This document shows, piece after piece, positions 35,239 to 45,966 of a stretch of DNA of 64,000 nucleotides. The DNA is taken from positions 1-64,000 of the forward strand of contig JALEKN010000055.1 in the NCBI GenBank assembly GCA_022769125.1, in the 5' to 3' direction. Origin of the DNA: Agathobacter sp. GTDB taxonomy: Bacteria > Bacillota > Clostridia > Lachnospirales > Lachnospiraceae. The stretch's first letter is position 1, and the number at the start of each line of letters is the position of its first letter. A program made the translations under genes and the position numbers. The notes beneath the pieces are model-generated. The model worked only from the letters and a program-made list of their open reading frames with translations, was not told the DNA's origin and did not search any database.

Positions 35239-36240
35239 ATGGCAGTAAGAGTAGCTATCAACGGATTCGGTCGTATCGGCCGTCTTGCTTTCAGACAGAT
35301 GTTCGGAGCAGAGGGATACGAAGTAGTAGCAATCAACGATTTAACAAGCCCAAAGATGCTTGCACACTTATTAAAGTATGATTCATCACAGGGTAAGTAT
35401 GCATTAGCAGATACCGTATCTGCAGGCGAGGATTCTATCACTGTTAACGGACAGACCATTAAGATCTACGCTTTCCCAGATGCAAACAATTGCCCATGGG
35501 GTGAGTTAAATGTAGACGTTGTATTAGAGTGCTCTGGATTCTATACAAGCAAGGAGAAGGCTCAGGCTCATATCAATGCAGGAGCTCGTAAGGTTGTTAT
35601 TTCTGCACCTGCAGGAAACGATCTTAAGACCATCGTTTACAATGTTAACCATACAACACTTACCGCAGAGGATCAGATCATTTCTGCAGCTTCTTGTACA
35701 ACAAACTGCTTAGCACCAATGGCTAAGGCTCTTAACGATCTTGCTGGAATCAAGTCTGGTATCATGACAACTGTTCATGCATACACAGGAGATCAGATGA
35801 TCCTTGACGGACCACAGAGAAAGGGTGATTTAAGAAGATCCCGTGCAGGTGCTGTTAACATCGTTCCTAACTCTACCGGAGCTGCAAAGGCAATCGGCCT
35901 TGTTATCCCAGAACTGAAAGGAAAGCTTATCGGATCTGCTCAGCGTGTTCCTACCCCTACAGGATCTACTACAATCCTTGTAGCAACTGTTGAGAAGTCT
36001 GTAACCAAGGAAGAGATCAACGCAGCTATGAAGGCAGCTTCTACAGAGTCTTTCGGATACAACGAGGATGAGATTGTTTCTTCTGATATCGTAGGAAGCA
36101 CCTATGGTTCAATCTTCGATGCAACCCAGACAATGGTTGGCGAGGATAACCTTGTACAGGTTGTTTCTTGGTATGATAACGAGAACAGCTACACCTCTCA
36201 GATGGTTCGTACAATCAAGTACTTCTCTGAGTTAGCTTAA
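35239..36240 (+). CDS. gap: Glyceraldehyde-3-phosphate dehydrogenase
   Basis: This cytosolic glycolytic enzyme oxidises glyceraldehyde-3-phosphate to 1,3-bisphosphoglycerate with NAD+. The 333-residue protein starts with the Rossmann motif [13 protein letters not shown] and has active-site Cys153 in [15 protein letters not shown] near the end is also typical. Codon use is strongly biased (TCT, GCA, GTT), as expected for a highly expressed gene. It has its own promoter and terminator, and pgk and tpiA follow. Confidence 0.98.
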   Translation: MAVRVAINGFGRIGRLAFRQMFGAEGYEVVAINDLTSPKMLAHLLKYDSSQGKYALADTVSAGEDSITVNGQTIKIYAFPDANNCPWGELNVDVVLECSGFYTSKEKAQAHINAGARKVVISAPAGNDLKTIVYNVNHTTLTAEDQIISAASCTTNCLAPMAKALNDLAGIKSGIMTTVHAYTGDQMILDGPQRKGDLRRSRAGAVNIVPNSTGAAKAIGLVIPELKGKLIGSAQRVPTPTGSTTILVATVEKSVTKEEINAAMKAASTESFGYNEDEIVSSDIVGSTYGSIFDATQTMVGEDNLVQVVSWYDNENSYTSQMVRTIKYFSELA

Positions 36241-36294
36241 TTTTTTCATATTAAGATAACGCACAATAGCTTATATAGCGAGAGTGTTAATTAA

Positions 36295-36326
36295 GGGTCC
36301 GGTCCGGATGGACCGGGCCTTTTTTA
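36295..36326 (+). terminator. Terminator after gap
   Basis: GGTCCGGTCC and GGACCGGGCC pair over 10 base pairs around GGAT, followed by a T-run. Confidence 0.92.
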
Positions 36327-36412
36327 AAACGTACCTTTAAAGCTGGTGGCTCCGGAGGGATGCGCAGCTTTCGGAATTACCACTTTAGAATATTTTCAAG
36401 GAGGACATAATT

Positions 36413-37645
36413 ATGTCATTAAACAAGAAGTCCGTTGATGATATCAACGTAAAGGGCAAAAGAGTATTGGTAAGATGCGATTTCAACGTACCGCTTAAGG
36501 ACGGCGTTATCACAGATGAGACACGTATCGTTGCAGCTCTTCCTACTATTCAGAAGTTATTAAACGACGGTGGCAAGGTTATCCTTTGCTCACACCTTGG
36601 AAAAGTAAAGAACGGACCAAACGAGGGCGAATCTTTAGCACCTGTTGCAGCTGCTCTTGAGAAGAAGCTTGGAAAGAAGGTTACTTTCGTAGCTGATTAT
36701 AATGTAACCGGAGAGGCAGCTACCGCAGCTGTTGCAGCTATGAAAGAGGGAGATGTTGTTCTTCTTCAGAATACACGTTTCCGCGGAAAAGAGGAGACAA
36801 AGCCAACTGAGGCAGGAGATGCTTTTGCAAAAGAGCTTGCTGATCTTGCTGATGTTTATGTATGTGATGCATTTGGTTCTGCCCACAGAGCACATGCTTC
36901 TGTTGCAGGAGTAACAAAGTTCATCACGGAAAAGGGTGGCGAGAATGTTGTTGGATACTTAATGCAGAAGGAAATTGATTTCCTTGGAAATGCAGTTGAG
37001 AATCCGGTTCGTCCGTTCGTTGCAATCCTCGGTGGTGCTAAGGTCGCAGACAAGCTTGCTGTAATCGACAACCTTCTTGAGAAAGCAGATACCCTCATCA
37101 TCGGTGGTGGTATGGCATATACCTTCTTAAAGGCTAAGGGATATGAAATCGGATTGTCTATGCTTGATGAGACAAAGATTGACTATTGCAAGGATATGAT
37201 GGCAAAGGCAGAAAAGCTTGGAAAGAAACTTCTTCTTCCGGTTGATGCCGTTACAATCAAGGAGTTCCCAAATCCGATCGATGCTCCGGTTAAGACTGTT
37301 ACCGTTGATGCCGACAGCATTCCGGCAGACCGCGAGGGATGCGATATCGGACCTAAGAGCCGTGAGCTTTTTGCAGAGGCAATTGCTTCCGCAAAGACTG
37401 TTGTATGGAATGGACCGATGGGTGTATTTGAGAACCCGACACTTGCAGCAGGAACACTTGCAGTTGCAGAAGCACTTGCTAACTCTGATGCTACAACCAT
37501 TATTGGTGGTGGAGATTCCGCAGCAGCAGTTAACCAGATGGGTCTTGGTGATAAGATGAGCCACATTTCTACCGGCGGTGGAGCTTCCCTTGAATTCCTT
37601 GAGGGCAAGGTTCTTCCTGGTGTAGCAGCAGCAGATGATAAGTAA
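36413..37645 (+). CDS. pgk: Phosphoglycerate kinase
   Basis: The enzyme transfers the phosphate of 1,3-bisphosphoglycerate to ADP. The 410-residue protein has [11 protein letters not shown] at the N-terminus, RAHASVAG, the [12 protein letters not shown] hinge region and the C-terminal GGGDSAAAV nucleotide loop. It is slightly longer than the usual 390-400 residues. CAAGGAGGA precedes the ATG. tpiA follows after 18 bases in the same operon. Biased codon use suggests strong expression. Confidence 0.98.
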   Translation: MSLNKKSVDDINVKGKRVLVRCDFNVPLKDGVITDETRIVAALPTIQKLLNDGGKVILCSHLGKVKNGPNEGESLAPVAAALEKKLGKKVTFVADYNVTGEAATAAVAAMKEGDVVLLQNTRFRGKEETKPTEAGDAFAKELADLADVYVCDAFGSAHRAHASVAGVTKFITEKGGENVVGYLMQKEIDFLGNAVENPVRPFVAILGGAKVADKLAVIDNLLEKADTLIIGGGMAYTFLKAKGYEIGLSMLDETKIDYCKDMMAKAEKLGKKLLLPVDAVTIKEFPNPIDAPVKTVTVDADSIPADREGCDIGPKSRELFAEAIASAKTVVWNGPMGVFENPTLAAGTLAVAEALANSDATTIIGGGDSAAAVNQMGLGDKMSHISTGGGASLEFLEGKVLPGVAAADDK

Positions 37646-37663
37646 TTTTTAGGAGATAAGAAA

Positions 37664-38413
37664 ATGGCAAGAAGAAAAATCGTAGCCGGCAACTGGAAGA
37701 TGAATATGACTCCAAGCCAGGCGGTAAAGTTAGTTGAAGAGTTAAAGCCACTCGTAGTTTCTGAGGATGTAGATGTAGTATACTGTGTACCTGCAATCGA
37801 TATCGTACCGGTCGTAGAGGCTGTTAAGGGAACCAACGTACAGGTTGGTGCTGAGAATATGTACTTTGAGGAGAAGGGTGCTGACACCGGAGAGATCTCC
37901 GCAGAGATGCTTGTTGATGCAGGCGTTAAGTACGTTGTAATCGGACATTCCGAGAGACGTGACTACTTCAAAGAGGATGATGTTCTGTTAAATAAGAAGG
38001 TTAAGAAAGCAATCGAGGCTGGTCTTACACCAATTCTTTGCTGTGGAGAGACTCTTGAGCAGAGAGAGATGGGTGTTACCCTTGATTGGATCCGTCTTCA
38101 GATCAAGTCTGATCTTGCAGGCGTAGCAGCCAGCGATGTTGCAAATCTTGTAATCGCTTATGAGCCGATCTGGGCTATCGGAACCGGAAAGACTGCCACA
38201 TCTGATCAGGCACAGGAAGTCTGCGGAGCAATCCGTGACTGCATCCGCGAGATGTATGATGATGCAACTGCAGAGTCAATCCGTATCCAGTATGGCGGAT
38301 CTGTTAATGCAGGAAATGCAGCTGAGCTTTTTGCCAAGGTTGACATTGACGGTGGATTGGTTGGCGGAGCAAGCTTAAAGGCTGACTTTGGCAAGATCGT
38401 CAACTACAAATAA
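37664..38413 (+). CDS. tpiA: Triosephosphate isomerase
   Basis: The enzyme interconverts dihydroxyacetone phosphate and glyceraldehyde-3-phosphate. The 249-residue barrel protein shows GNWKMN at the start, the catalytic His in VIGHSERR, the catalytic Glu in [11 protein letters not shown] (phosphate loop) and YGGSVNAGN near the end. It lies 18 bases behind pgk with TTTAGGAGATAA before its ATG, as a pgk-tpiA operon. A hairpin terminator follows. Confidence 0.98.
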   Translation: MARRKIVAGNWKMNMTPSQAVKLVEELKPLVVSEDVDVVYCVPAIDIVPVVEAVKGTNVQVGAENMYFEEKGADTGEISAEMLVDAGVKYVVIGHSERRDYFKEDDVLLNKKVKKAIEAGLTPILCCGETLEQREMGVTLDWIRLQIKSDLAGVAASDVANLVIAYEPIWAIGTGKTATSDQAQEVCGAIRDCIREMYDDATAESIRIQYGGSVNAGNAAELFAKVDIDGGLVGGASLKADFGKIVNYK

Positions 38414-38452
38414 CAGGCTGTTTTTTTTGAGACAGCATAAATATAACTGATG

Positions 38453-38506
38453 AAAGACCATTCTTTGGCATCTCATTTCAATGAGAGAAAAGAATGGTCT
38501 TTTATT
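38453..38506 (+). terminator. Terminator after tpiA
   Basis: AAAGACCATTCTTT and AAAGAATGGTCTTT enclose an inner TCTCATT/AATGAGA stem, followed by TATTTTG. The long near-perfect hairpin ends the pgk-tpiA operon. A TATAAT at 38540-38545 may be the -10 of the following gene, but no clear -35 box is seen. Confidence 0.88.
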
Positions 38507-38640
38507 TTGTTAAAATGATGCAATATATGCAAAAATATGTATAATAAATGTATATACAAAGACTATTATGCAACAGATAATCAAAAATGGTCATTTAAAG
38601 GAACGAAAGTATTGCTGTGGGAAACCGGAAGGTAAACGTT

Positions 38641-40872
38641 ATGAAGATACGGGCAGATGCAGAAAAAGGGATGGTTTACAGGGGCTTTGGCATGGTAAGC
38701 GCAAATAATTCGTCAAAGCTCCTGCTTGATTACAGGAGAGAACATGAACAAATCTATTGGGAGATCCTTTCGCATATATTCGGTGAAGAGGGACTTGGAA
38801 TCAGACATCTTAAGATTGAAATGGGATCGGATATAAACTCTTCATCAGGGACAGAGCCGGCAACAATCCGTTATGAGGGGGAAGCAGCGGATGTGTCACG
38901 CGGAGCAGGATTTATTCTGTGCAAAGACGCAAAACAGATTAACCCTGACCTGACGCTTGATATGCTGTGGTGGAGTGAACCAAGATGGGTATCGGATGCG
39001 GACGATTTATATGGAGCAAGGTATCAATGGTATAAAGAGAATCTCAACGCCGCATATCGGCAATATGGACTTGTTTTTGATTATGTAAGTGCCAACCAGA
39101 ATGAGAGGGCAGTTGATGGGGGGTGGATAAAATATCTGGCGGACAGACTTAAGTGTGAGACGGATGCCTGTTATGACTTCTCAAAGATTAAGATTGTGGC
39201 TGCAGATGAAGACTGTTCGTGGAGAATCGGAGATCACATGCTGGCGGATCGAAAGCTGTATGAGGCTGTGAATGTAATCGGGGCGCACTATACAAGCTTT
39301 TCTACGGATGCCATCAGGAGATTGTCCCAGGAGGGAAAGGAAATCTGGTTTAGTGAAGGCTGTCCTCCGCTCGGTGATGCAGAGGCTGCATACCGCATCA
39401 ACGGAAGCGGAATCTGCGGTACAAATTTCGGCCTTGATATTGCAGACAGGATTATTGCGATGATGCCCTGCGGAGCAATGAACCTATATGAATTCCAGCC
39501 TGTCGTGAGTGCTTACTATGATGGTGCATGTTATGGCTATAAACAGCTGATCTGTGCCAATACGCCGTGGAACGGAGCCTATAAACTCGATATGGGGTAC
39601 TATATTGCACTTCATTTTTCAGCTTTTATAAAGAAGGGCTGGCGCTATGTGGAAGATGCCTGCTGCTTTGACGGAAAGCAGGGCGAGGACCCGCATACGG
39701 TTTGCGATGCGAAACACAGCTTTATCACGTTGGCAAGCCCCGATGGGACAGATTATTCGATTGTCGTTACAAATACATGTGAGCGGGAAGTTATATATGA
39801 GATTGATGTGCCAGAGCAGGTAAAGGAGAGTTACATATATACAACAATAAATTCAAAGAGTGTTTTAAAGAAGGAGATGCTTGGAACGGCACACCGGTTA
39901 AATGTTACGGTGCGGCCGGATTCGATTGTTACGATATCATCTATCAATAGAACTTTTGACGCAGCGCCATGTGCTTTCGATGATATTTTGCATTTGCCAT
40001 ACAAGGACGATTTCGAGGATGAACCGAAATACACGACAGATCTGGGTGGCGCATTTGAATCAGATCATGGTAGATTGAAACAGAAAATTACGGAGAAGCT
40101 ACGCGCAAAGGAATGGGGATATACACCGGATCCAGTTACCTGTCTGGGGGATGATCACTGGTTCAATTACGGTGCTTCGGTTGATGTCAATCTTGTGGAT
40201 GAAGAAAATGCTTATGTGGGTGTCGGAATCCGTCATTCTATCGGTGCGGATGATAAGAGCGGCTATGTATTTTTAACATATGCGGACAAAAGATATGAGC
40301 TGTACCACAGGGATCAGATTTTAGCGCAGGGACTCCTTTCAGAAATTCCTGATAACATCGGGATCAGCGCCTGCGGGGATATTGTCTGTGCGAAGGCGGA
40401 TGGAACGGTAATTGTTGAGATTGAAGATACCTTACCCAAAATTGCAGCCGGAAGGGCGGCTCTTTACAGTTCTTTCCATGAAAATAGTTTTCGTAATCTT
40501 CAGATATATCCTTTGGAATGCCCGTATGTAAAACGCGTGGATTGTACGGAATTACCCCATAGCGGGCAGATACAGTTTGAACTGATGAGCAGTTTCAAGA
40601 ACCATTTGAGAACACAGATGAATATGAAACAGGGCAGTGCATTTGAATGGGAATTTTATGGGGAGGGATTCCTGCTCTGTGGGAAAAATGAAACAGAGGG
40701 CAGGCTGCAGATCTGTATAGATGAGGAATACAGGGAAACGGCAGTGACACCAGCAAGCTATTATAGAGAAGTTATATATTCGAAACATAACCTTTCGGAT
40801 GGCTTACATAAGATAAAAGTAATTGCATTAAAGCCAATTTCTATTGACTATATCGAGACGTGCATTTTATGA
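38641..40872 (+). CDS. GH59-like glycoside hydrolase (galactocerebrosidase family)
   Basis: The 743-residue protein resembles GH59: VYRGFGMVSANNSSKLLLDY at the start, WWSEPRWV, SANQNERA with a candidate acid/base Glu, and IWFSEGCPP with a candidate nucleophile Glu. Lectin-like beta domains follow from about residue 450. GH59 enzymes cleave beta-galactosides, including galactosyl lipids. There is no signal peptide, so it should act inside the cell on imported substrates. ATG 38641 has GGAAGG eight bases upstream; a GTG at 38617 would add eight residues. The next gene overlaps its stop (ATGATGA). The family call rests on motif recall; a distant GH30-type enzyme cannot be excluded. Confidence 0.75.
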   Translation: MKIRADAEKGMVYRGFGMVSANNSSKLLLDYRREHEQIYWEILSHIFGEEGLGIRHLKIEMGSDINSSSGTEPATIRYEGEAADVSRGAGFILCKDAKQINPDLTLDMLWWSEPRWVSDADDLYGARYQWYKENLNAAYRQYGLVFDYVSANQNERAVDGGWIKYLADRLKCETDACYDFSKIKIVAADEDCSWRIGDHMLADRKLYEAVNVIGAHYTSFSTDAIRRLSQEGKEIWFSEGCPPLGDAEAAYRINGSGICGTNFGLDIADRIIAMMPCGAMNLYEFQPVVSAYYDGACYGYKQLICANTPWNGAYKLDMGYYIALHFSAFIKKGWRYVEDACCFDGKQGEDPHTVCDAKHSFITLASPDGTDYSIVVTNTCEREVIYEIDVPEQVKESYIYTTINSKSVLKKEMLGTAHRLNVTVRPDSIVTISSINRTFDAAPCAFDDILHLPYKDDFEDEPKYTTDLGGAFESDHGRLKQKITEKLRAKEWGYTPDPVTCLGDDHWFNYGASVDVNLVDEENAYVGVGIRHSIGADDKSGYVFLTYADKRYELYHRDQILAQGLLSEIPDNIGISACGDIVCAKADGTVIVEIEDTLPKIAAGRAALYSSFHENSFRNLQIYPLECPYVKRVDCTELPHSGQIQFELMSSFKNHLRTQMNMKQGSAFEWEFYGEGFLLCGKNETEGRLQICIDEEYRETAVTPASYYREVIYSKHNLSDGLHKIKVIALKPISIDYIETCIL

Positions 40873-42446
40873 TGAAAAACAGTATTTTGGGCACTGTATG
40901 TGCATTTTTGACAGTTGCGCTCCTCTGGGGAGCATTGTGGATTGCGACTGAGCGGCTGGGAAAAACGGATACGGATACTTTGACGGAAATGACCGATCAA
41001 GGGGGACAGGATGACGATGGGGAGAGCGTGGTTTCAAAACAGCAGCAGCAAGTGACAAGTGAATATGAAGAAGAACCGGAGTATGCAGATCTTCAGGAAG
41101 AAATCTGTACAATTCTAGAGAACGGGACACAGAGCGTGTTTGCGGGATATGCGGTAGACGAAGCGTTTTTGCTGTGGGTGCAGAAAAACTACGGGGATGA
41201 TGCAATTTACAGCCTTGCAGAAGGTGTGACACAAAACAGTCAGTCCGAAAAGCTGTGGTATGAGGTTACAGAAAGTTCCATCCATGTTCTGTGGATGGAA
41301 TATTGCAGGGACACAGGGCTTGCATCTTATCAGCTTAGGAATGTAAGATGGATGGATTGTGCGAGTGAAGATGTGATTACCATGGATTTTATCGGCGATA
41401 TCAATTTTGGTGAAGAATGGGATACGATGCGCGTACTTGATGCGCGTGGCGGAATGTTAAAGGAATGTGTATCCGAAGAAATTCTAAGCGAATTGTCATC
41501 TGCGGATATTGCAATGGCAAATAATGAATTTACGCTTAGCACCGGGGGCACTGCAATAGAAGGGAAAAGCTATGTATTCCGCGCTGATCCGCTTCGGGCG
41601 AAGTACTATAAGACTATGGGAATTGATATTGTGTCGCTTGCAAATAACCATACATGGGATTATGGCGAGGAGGCACTTTTTGACACGATTGAGACATTAA
41701 AGCAGGAGGAAATCTCATATGTCGGCGCAGGAATGAATATTGAGGAGGCAAGTATAGTTCCATATTTCATAGCAAACGGACGCAAGATTGCAATCGTGTC
41801 AGCTACACAGATCGAGAGATACCGCATGTACACCCAGCAGGCCGGAAGCAATTCTGCCGGGGTAATAAAGACTTTGGAGCCATCGCTTTTCATAAGTATC
41901 ATTGAGGAGACAAAAACAAAAAGTGACTATGTGATCGCATATGTTCATTGGGGAACGGAGGGAAATCTATATCCGGACGAGGATGAGAGAACTTTGGCAC
42001 AACAATTTATAGATGCCGGGGCAGATGTGGTCATCGGCGGGCATGCACATCGCCTGCAGGGAGCAAGCTTTATCGATGGAAAACCGGTTCTTTACAGTCT
42101 GGGCAATTTCTGGTTTTCAGATGGTGATCTTTATACGACGATCGCTCATTTAACTATCCAAAAGGACGGGGCACTTTCTCTTTCTCTCATTCCGTGCGAG
42201 CAGAAGAATCTGACAGTATCCATGCTTACAGAACAGGAACAAAGAGACTCATTCTATGAGTATATTGCGGATCTGTCATCCGGAGTCGGAATTACACGGG
42301 ATGGTACTGTGCATGATATGAGTAAGGAACAGGATCTGACAGAGCTGCCCGACCTTGCGTATTGGTCTGGACAGAAGTACCACAGGCATCACGGAGACGT
42401 TGATTTGCAGGGCAAGAGTATTGACATTGTCGGAAATGTAAAATAG
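40869..42446 (+). CDS. CapA-family membrane-anchored metallophosphatase-like protein
   Basis: One N-terminal membrane helix (about 5-25) is followed by an acidic linker (30-65), an unknown region (70-155) and a CapA domain (about 165-420). The CapA motifs TMDFIGDINF, ANNEFTL, LANNHTWDYG, YVHWGTE and GGHAHRLQG are present, as in the poly-gamma-glutamate synthesis protein PgsA/CapA. These residues correspond to a calcineurin-like metal site. CapB, CapC or other polymer genes are absent, so a link to poly-gamma-glutamate is not supported. The ATG at 40869 overlaps the preceding stop, so translation is probably coupled; GTG 40860 is a weaker alternative. Confidence 0.85.
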   Translation: MMKNSILGTVCAFLTVALLWGALWIATERLGKTDTDTLTEMTDQGGQDDDGESVVSKQQQQVTSEYEEEPEYADLQEEICTILENGTQSVFAGYAVDEAFLLWVQKNYGDDAIYSLAEGVTQNSQSEKLWYEVTESSIHVLWMEYCRDTGLASYQLRNVRWMDCASEDVITMDFIGDINFGEEWDTMRVLDARGGMLKECVSEEILSELSSADIAMANNEFTLSTGGTAIEGKSYVFRADPLRAKYYKTMGIDIVSLANNHTWDYGEEALFDTIETLKQEEISYVGAGMNIEEASIVPYFIANGRKIAIVSATQIERYRMYTQQAGSNSAGVIKTLEPSLFISIIEETKTKSDYVIAYVHWGTEGNLYPDEDERTLAQQFIDAGADVVIGGHAHRLQGASFIDGKPVLYSLGNFWFSDGDLYTTIAHLTIQKDGALSLSLIPCEQKNLTVSMLTEQEQRDSFYEYIADLSSGVGITRDGTVHDMSKEQDLTELPDLAYWSGQKYHRHHGDVDLQGKSIDIVGNVK

Positions 42447-42528
42447 AATATGGGGTAGTTTCAAACTACATTTCATATAAATTTTGAACGATCAGAAGCA
42501 GGATCGTACAGGAAGTGAGGATAAAAAA

Positions 42529-44070
42529 ATGAGCAAGAAACCAGTTGTTTTGATGGTGTTGGATGGTTATGGATTAAATGACCGCAAGGAGGGCAATGCA
42601 ATCGCATTGGCAAACACTCCGGTAATGGATAAGCTGATGAAGGAATATCCGTTTGTTAAGGGTGCTGCATCAGGCCTGGCAGTTGGACTTCCGGACGGAC
42701 AGATGGGTAACTCTGAGGTAGGACATATGAATATCGGTGCGGGACGTATCATATATCAGGATCTTACAAGGATCACCAAAGATATTGCAGATGGCACTTT
42801 CTTTGAAAACAAGGTGCTGCTCGAGGCGATGGAGAACTGCAAGAAGAATGATTCTGATCTTCATCTGTGGGGACTTCTTTCGGATGGTGGTGTGCACAGC
42901 CATATCACACATCTGTATGGTTTGCTTGAAATGGCAAAGAAAAACGGACTTTCCAAGGTGTATGTACATGCATTCTTAGATGGTCGTGATACTCCTCCGG
43001 CTTCCGGCAAGGATTATGTTGAGCAGCTTGAAAATAAGATGGCTGAGCTTGGAGTAGGTAAGATTGCTTCACTTTCCGGCCGTTATTATGCTATGGACCG
43101 TGACAATAACTGGGATCGTGTACAGAAAGCATATGATTCTTTGACAAAGGGTGAAGGCGTTTTGGCAACGAGCGCGGTAAAGGCAATGGAAGACTCCTAT
43201 GCTGCCAATGTGACAGATGAATTCGTACTTCCTACCGTTATCACCGATGAGGCAGGAAAGCCACTTTCCGTTGTAAAAGAGAATGATTCTGTTATTTTCT
43301 TCAACTTCCGTCCAGATCGTGCAAGAGAGATTACCCGCGCGTTCTGCGATGACAAGTTTACCGGATTTGAGCGCCCATTCATTCCGCTTTGCTATGTATG
43401 CTTTAAGGATTACGATGAGACTATTCCGAATAAGAAAATCGCATTTGCAAAGGAAGCGATTGTCAATACCTTCGGAGAGGTTCTTGCAAAGAACGGAAAG
43501 ACACAGCTTCGTCTGGCAGAGACAGAGAAGTATGCGCATGTTACCTTCTTCTTTAACGGTGGAGTGGAAGAACCGAATGTTGATGAGGCGCGCCTGCTTG
43601 TCAACTCACCAAAGGATGTTGCAACATATGACTTAAAACCTGAGATGAGTGCTCCTGAGGTTGGAATGGATCTTGTAGAGGCTATCAAATCAGATAAATA
43701 TGATGTGATCGTTATCAATTTTGCAAATCCGGATATGGTAGGCCATACCGGAGTGATTCCTGCAGCAATTGCAGCAGTAGAGCGCATTGACAGCCTTGTG
43801 GGAGATGCCGTTGCAGCAGTAAAAGAGGTAGGGGGCGTGCTCTTTATCTGTGCTGACCATGGAAATGCAGAAAAGATGATTGACTATGAGACAGGTGAGC
43901 CACATACGGCACACACCACCAATCCGGTTCCGTTTATTCTGGTTAATGCAGATCCATCATGGAAGCTCCGTGAAGGTGGATGTCTTGCTGACATTGCTCC
44001 GACATTGCTTGAAATCATGGGAATTGAACAGCCGAAGGAAATGACAGGAAAGTCACTGATTGTTAAGTAA
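42529..44070 (+). CDS. gpmI: 2,3-bisphosphoglycerate-independent phosphoglycerate mutase
   Basis: The enzyme converts 3-phosphoglycerate to 2-phosphoglycerate using two metal ions, usually Mn2+. The 513-residue protein has the N-terminal VLMVLDGYGL metal motif, nucleophile Ser62 in GNSEVGHMNIGAGR, the HAFLDGRDTPP and ADHGNAEKM motifs, and THTT-like AHTTNPVPF. ATG 42529 has GTGAGG eight bases upstream; an upstream TTG at 42484 would add 15 residues of poor quality. Together with gap, pgk, tpiA and the enolase at 51869 it gives most of lower glycolysis within 17 kb. Confidence 0.98.
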   Translation: MSKKPVVLMVLDGYGLNDRKEGNAIALANTPVMDKLMKEYPFVKGAASGLAVGLPDGQMGNSEVGHMNIGAGRIIYQDLTRITKDIADGTFFENKVLLEAMENCKKNDSDLHLWGLLSDGGVHSHITHLYGLLEMAKKNGLSKVYVHAFLDGRDTPPASGKDYVEQLENKMAELGVGKIASLSGRYYAMDRDNNWDRVQKAYDSLTKGEGVLATSAVKAMEDSYAANVTDEFVLPTVITDEAGKPLSVVKENDSVIFFNFRPDRAREITRAFCDDKFTGFERPFIPLCYVCFKDYDETIPNKKIAFAKEAIVNTFGEVLAKNGKTQLRLAETEKYAHVTFFFNGGVEEPNVDEARLLVNSPKDVATYDLKPEMSAPEVGMDLVEAIKSDKYDVIVINFANPDMVGHTGVIPAAIAAVERIDSLVGDAVAAVKEVGGVLFICADHGNAEKMIDYETGEPHTAHTTNPVPFILVNADPSWKLREGGCLADIAPTLLEIMGIEQPKEMTGKSLIVK

Positions 44071-44102
44071 ATACCATAACATTTAAGAAAAGGGGATAAA
44101 AA

Positions 44103-45833
44103 ATGTTTTGTAAAAATTGTGGAGCCAAGCTTGAAGAAGGAAGTGTGTTCTGCCCTATGTGCGGAACAAACAATGCACAGGATGCAGCAGGGGAAACACA
44201 GGATAACGTTTCGGCAGCACAGCAGCCGCAGGAGAATGTATCTGCACAGCCGCAGGAGAATACCGAAGTGAATGCGGACGCTGATAACAATGCGGCAGAA
44301 AGCCAGACAGTAGCAGGCAACAATGCACAGCCTGTAAACAATACCACCGTGCAGGACAATCCAAACCCTGCTCCGAAGCAGCAGGCACAAAAGGCGGATG
44401 CGGGATCTAAGATCGCGGATTCCGTAAAGAAGTTTGGAGCAAAGAAGATCGGCATCATCGCAGCAGTGATCGTGGTTGTCATTATTTTGATTGCCGCTTT
44501 TTCAGGCGGATCGTCCAAGGTGGTATCCATTGACAAGAAGTCTGCAACTTCTGTCGGAAACGGATATTTTATTGATGCAAACGGAAACACCAAGGAGTTT
44601 GATGATGTGTACAGTGTATACACAAGCTCAGATCTTTCTGTTACTCTTTACACGGATTACGATGGAGACCTCTATGTTGTAGATGACAAGTTAGGAACTG
44701 AGAAGATCGGTTCGGATGTAACTACTGTCCGCGTAGGTGTAACAGGAGAATATGTTGCCTACCTTGAAAATGAGGACGATGAATACTACAACCAGACACT
44801 GTATATCTACAATGTAAGCAAGAAAAAGAGCAACAAGATTGATACTGACGTAAGCGGAGATTACCTGACGATTTCCACAAACGGACAGAGTGTTGCATAT
44901 GAGAAAGATTATGACAACGGCGAATTTGATACTTACGTTGCAGGTTATGCAAAGGATCCGGAAAAGATCGCTAAAACGGATGCACGGCCGGTTGCTGTCA
45001 GCGATAACGGTAAGAAGGCTTACTATATCGATCAGGACAGAACACTTTACTATTTTAACGGTAAGGATAAGTCAAAGGTTACCTCTGATGTGGGATATAC
45101 GTTCTGGGCAAATTCAGATCTGTCAGAGTTTTTGTTCGCGAAGGATGGCGACACTTATTTCTGCAAACCGGGCAAGGATGAAGAAAAGCTTGGCAAATCT
45201 GAAATCTACAGTGTAATCTATCCGCAGAACTGCTATGCAAGTTATATTGGAGACAGCACCGTAGCACTTTTAAATGACACCATCAAGGGTCAGGTTGTCT
45301 ACTGTGGAGACGGAAGACTTTATTGGGTAAATAAGAAGGCAACGGAGATGGTTAAGATCGATTCCAGTGTCAGCAGTGTACTTATGTCAGATGATGGAGC
45401 TTCGATCGTATATGTGTCCAATGAGAAGGTATATAAGGTAAATAAGTTCAAGGAGGATATGGATCCGGAGCTTTTGTTTGACGAGGAGGATGTTTACTCT
45501 GTTGTTGCAAGCTCTGACCTTAAGAAGGTATACGCATTCTCTTATGATGAGCAGTCCTTATATTATATCAAGAACAGCAAGAAGGCAGTCACGATTAGTG
45601 ACGAGGCTGAAAGTGCCGCATTTAACAATGTGGATGGCAAGGTATACTTTATTGCAGACGGGGAGCTTTATGAGGCAAAGACTTCTGATTCATCCAAGAA
45701 GAAGGTAAGCATTGATGGAGATGCATATTCCGTTTCTTCTTCCACCAAGGGTGTAATGGCTTTTGCAGAGGATGGGGGAGATTATACCTGCTATGCGATC
45801 GGTAAGAAATTAGTTACCGTATATGAGGATTAA
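44103..45833 (+). CDS. Zinc-ribbon membrane protein with C-terminal beta-propeller-like domain, unknown function
   Basis: Residues 1-22 are a zinc ribbon (CKNCG and CPMCG). Residues 25-105 are a Gln/Asn/Ala-rich linker, about 119-139 one membrane helix (KIGIIAAVIVVVIILIAAF), and 145-576 an extracellular domain. That domain is built from repeated beta segments with Tyr and Asp (for example VAYLENEDDEYYNQTLYIYN), as in DUF5050-type propellers. Such zinc-ribbon/TM/ectodomain proteins are common in Clostridia; the function is unknown. AAAGGGGAT precedes the ATG. A terminator follows, and two further unknown genes lie downstream. Confidence 0.85.
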   Translation: MFCKNCGAKLEEGSVFCPMCGTNNAQDAAGETQDNVSAAQQPQENVSAQPQENTEVNADADNNAAESQTVAGNNAQPVNNTTVQDNPNPAPKQQAQKADAGSKIADSVKKFGAKKIGIIAAVIVVVIILIAAFSGGSSKVVSIDKKSATSVGNGYFIDANGNTKEFDDVYSVYTSSDLSVTLYTDYDGDLYVVDDKLGTEKIGSDVTTVRVGVTGEYVAYLENEDDEYYNQTLYIYNVSKKKSNKIDTDVSGDYLTISTNGQSVAYEKDYDNGEFDTYVAGYAKDPEKIAKTDARPVAVSDNGKKAYYIDQDRTLYYFNGKDKSKVTSDVGYTFWANSDLSEFLFAKDGDTYFCKPGKDEEKLGKSEIYSVIYPQNCYASYIGDSTVALLNDTIKGQVVYCGDGRLYWVNKKATEMVKIDSSVSSVLMSDDGASIVYVSNEKVYKVNKFKEDMDPELLFDEEDVYSVVASSDLKKVYAFSYDEQSLYYIKNSKKAVTISDEAESAAFNNVDGKVYFIADGELYEAKTSDSSKKKVSIDGDAYSVSSSTKGVMAFAEDGGDYTCYAIGKKLVTVYED

Positions 45834-45850
45834 TTTCATTAGGTAAAATA

Positions 45851-45882
45851 GAAAAAGTTCGGCGGTGCGCCGGACTTTTTTC
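45851..45882 (+). terminator. Terminator after the zinc-ribbon gene
   Basis: AAAAAGTTCGGCG and GCCGGACTTTTTT pair around GTGC. Confidence 0.9.
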
Positions 45883-45896
45883 TATGGAATCGTTTC

Positions 45897-45925
45897 TTGA
45901 TAGCGAACATATGATGTGATATAGT
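45897..45925 (+). promoter_or_regulatory. Promoter of the coiled-coil zinc-ribbon gene
   Basis: TTGATA (45897-45902) and TATAGT (45920-45925) are 17 bases apart; the transcript would start near 45932, 35 bases before the ATG. Confidence 0.75.
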
Positions 45926-45966
45926 AGAAAAGGTTACACCAAAAAACCTTAACGGAGGAAGAAAAA

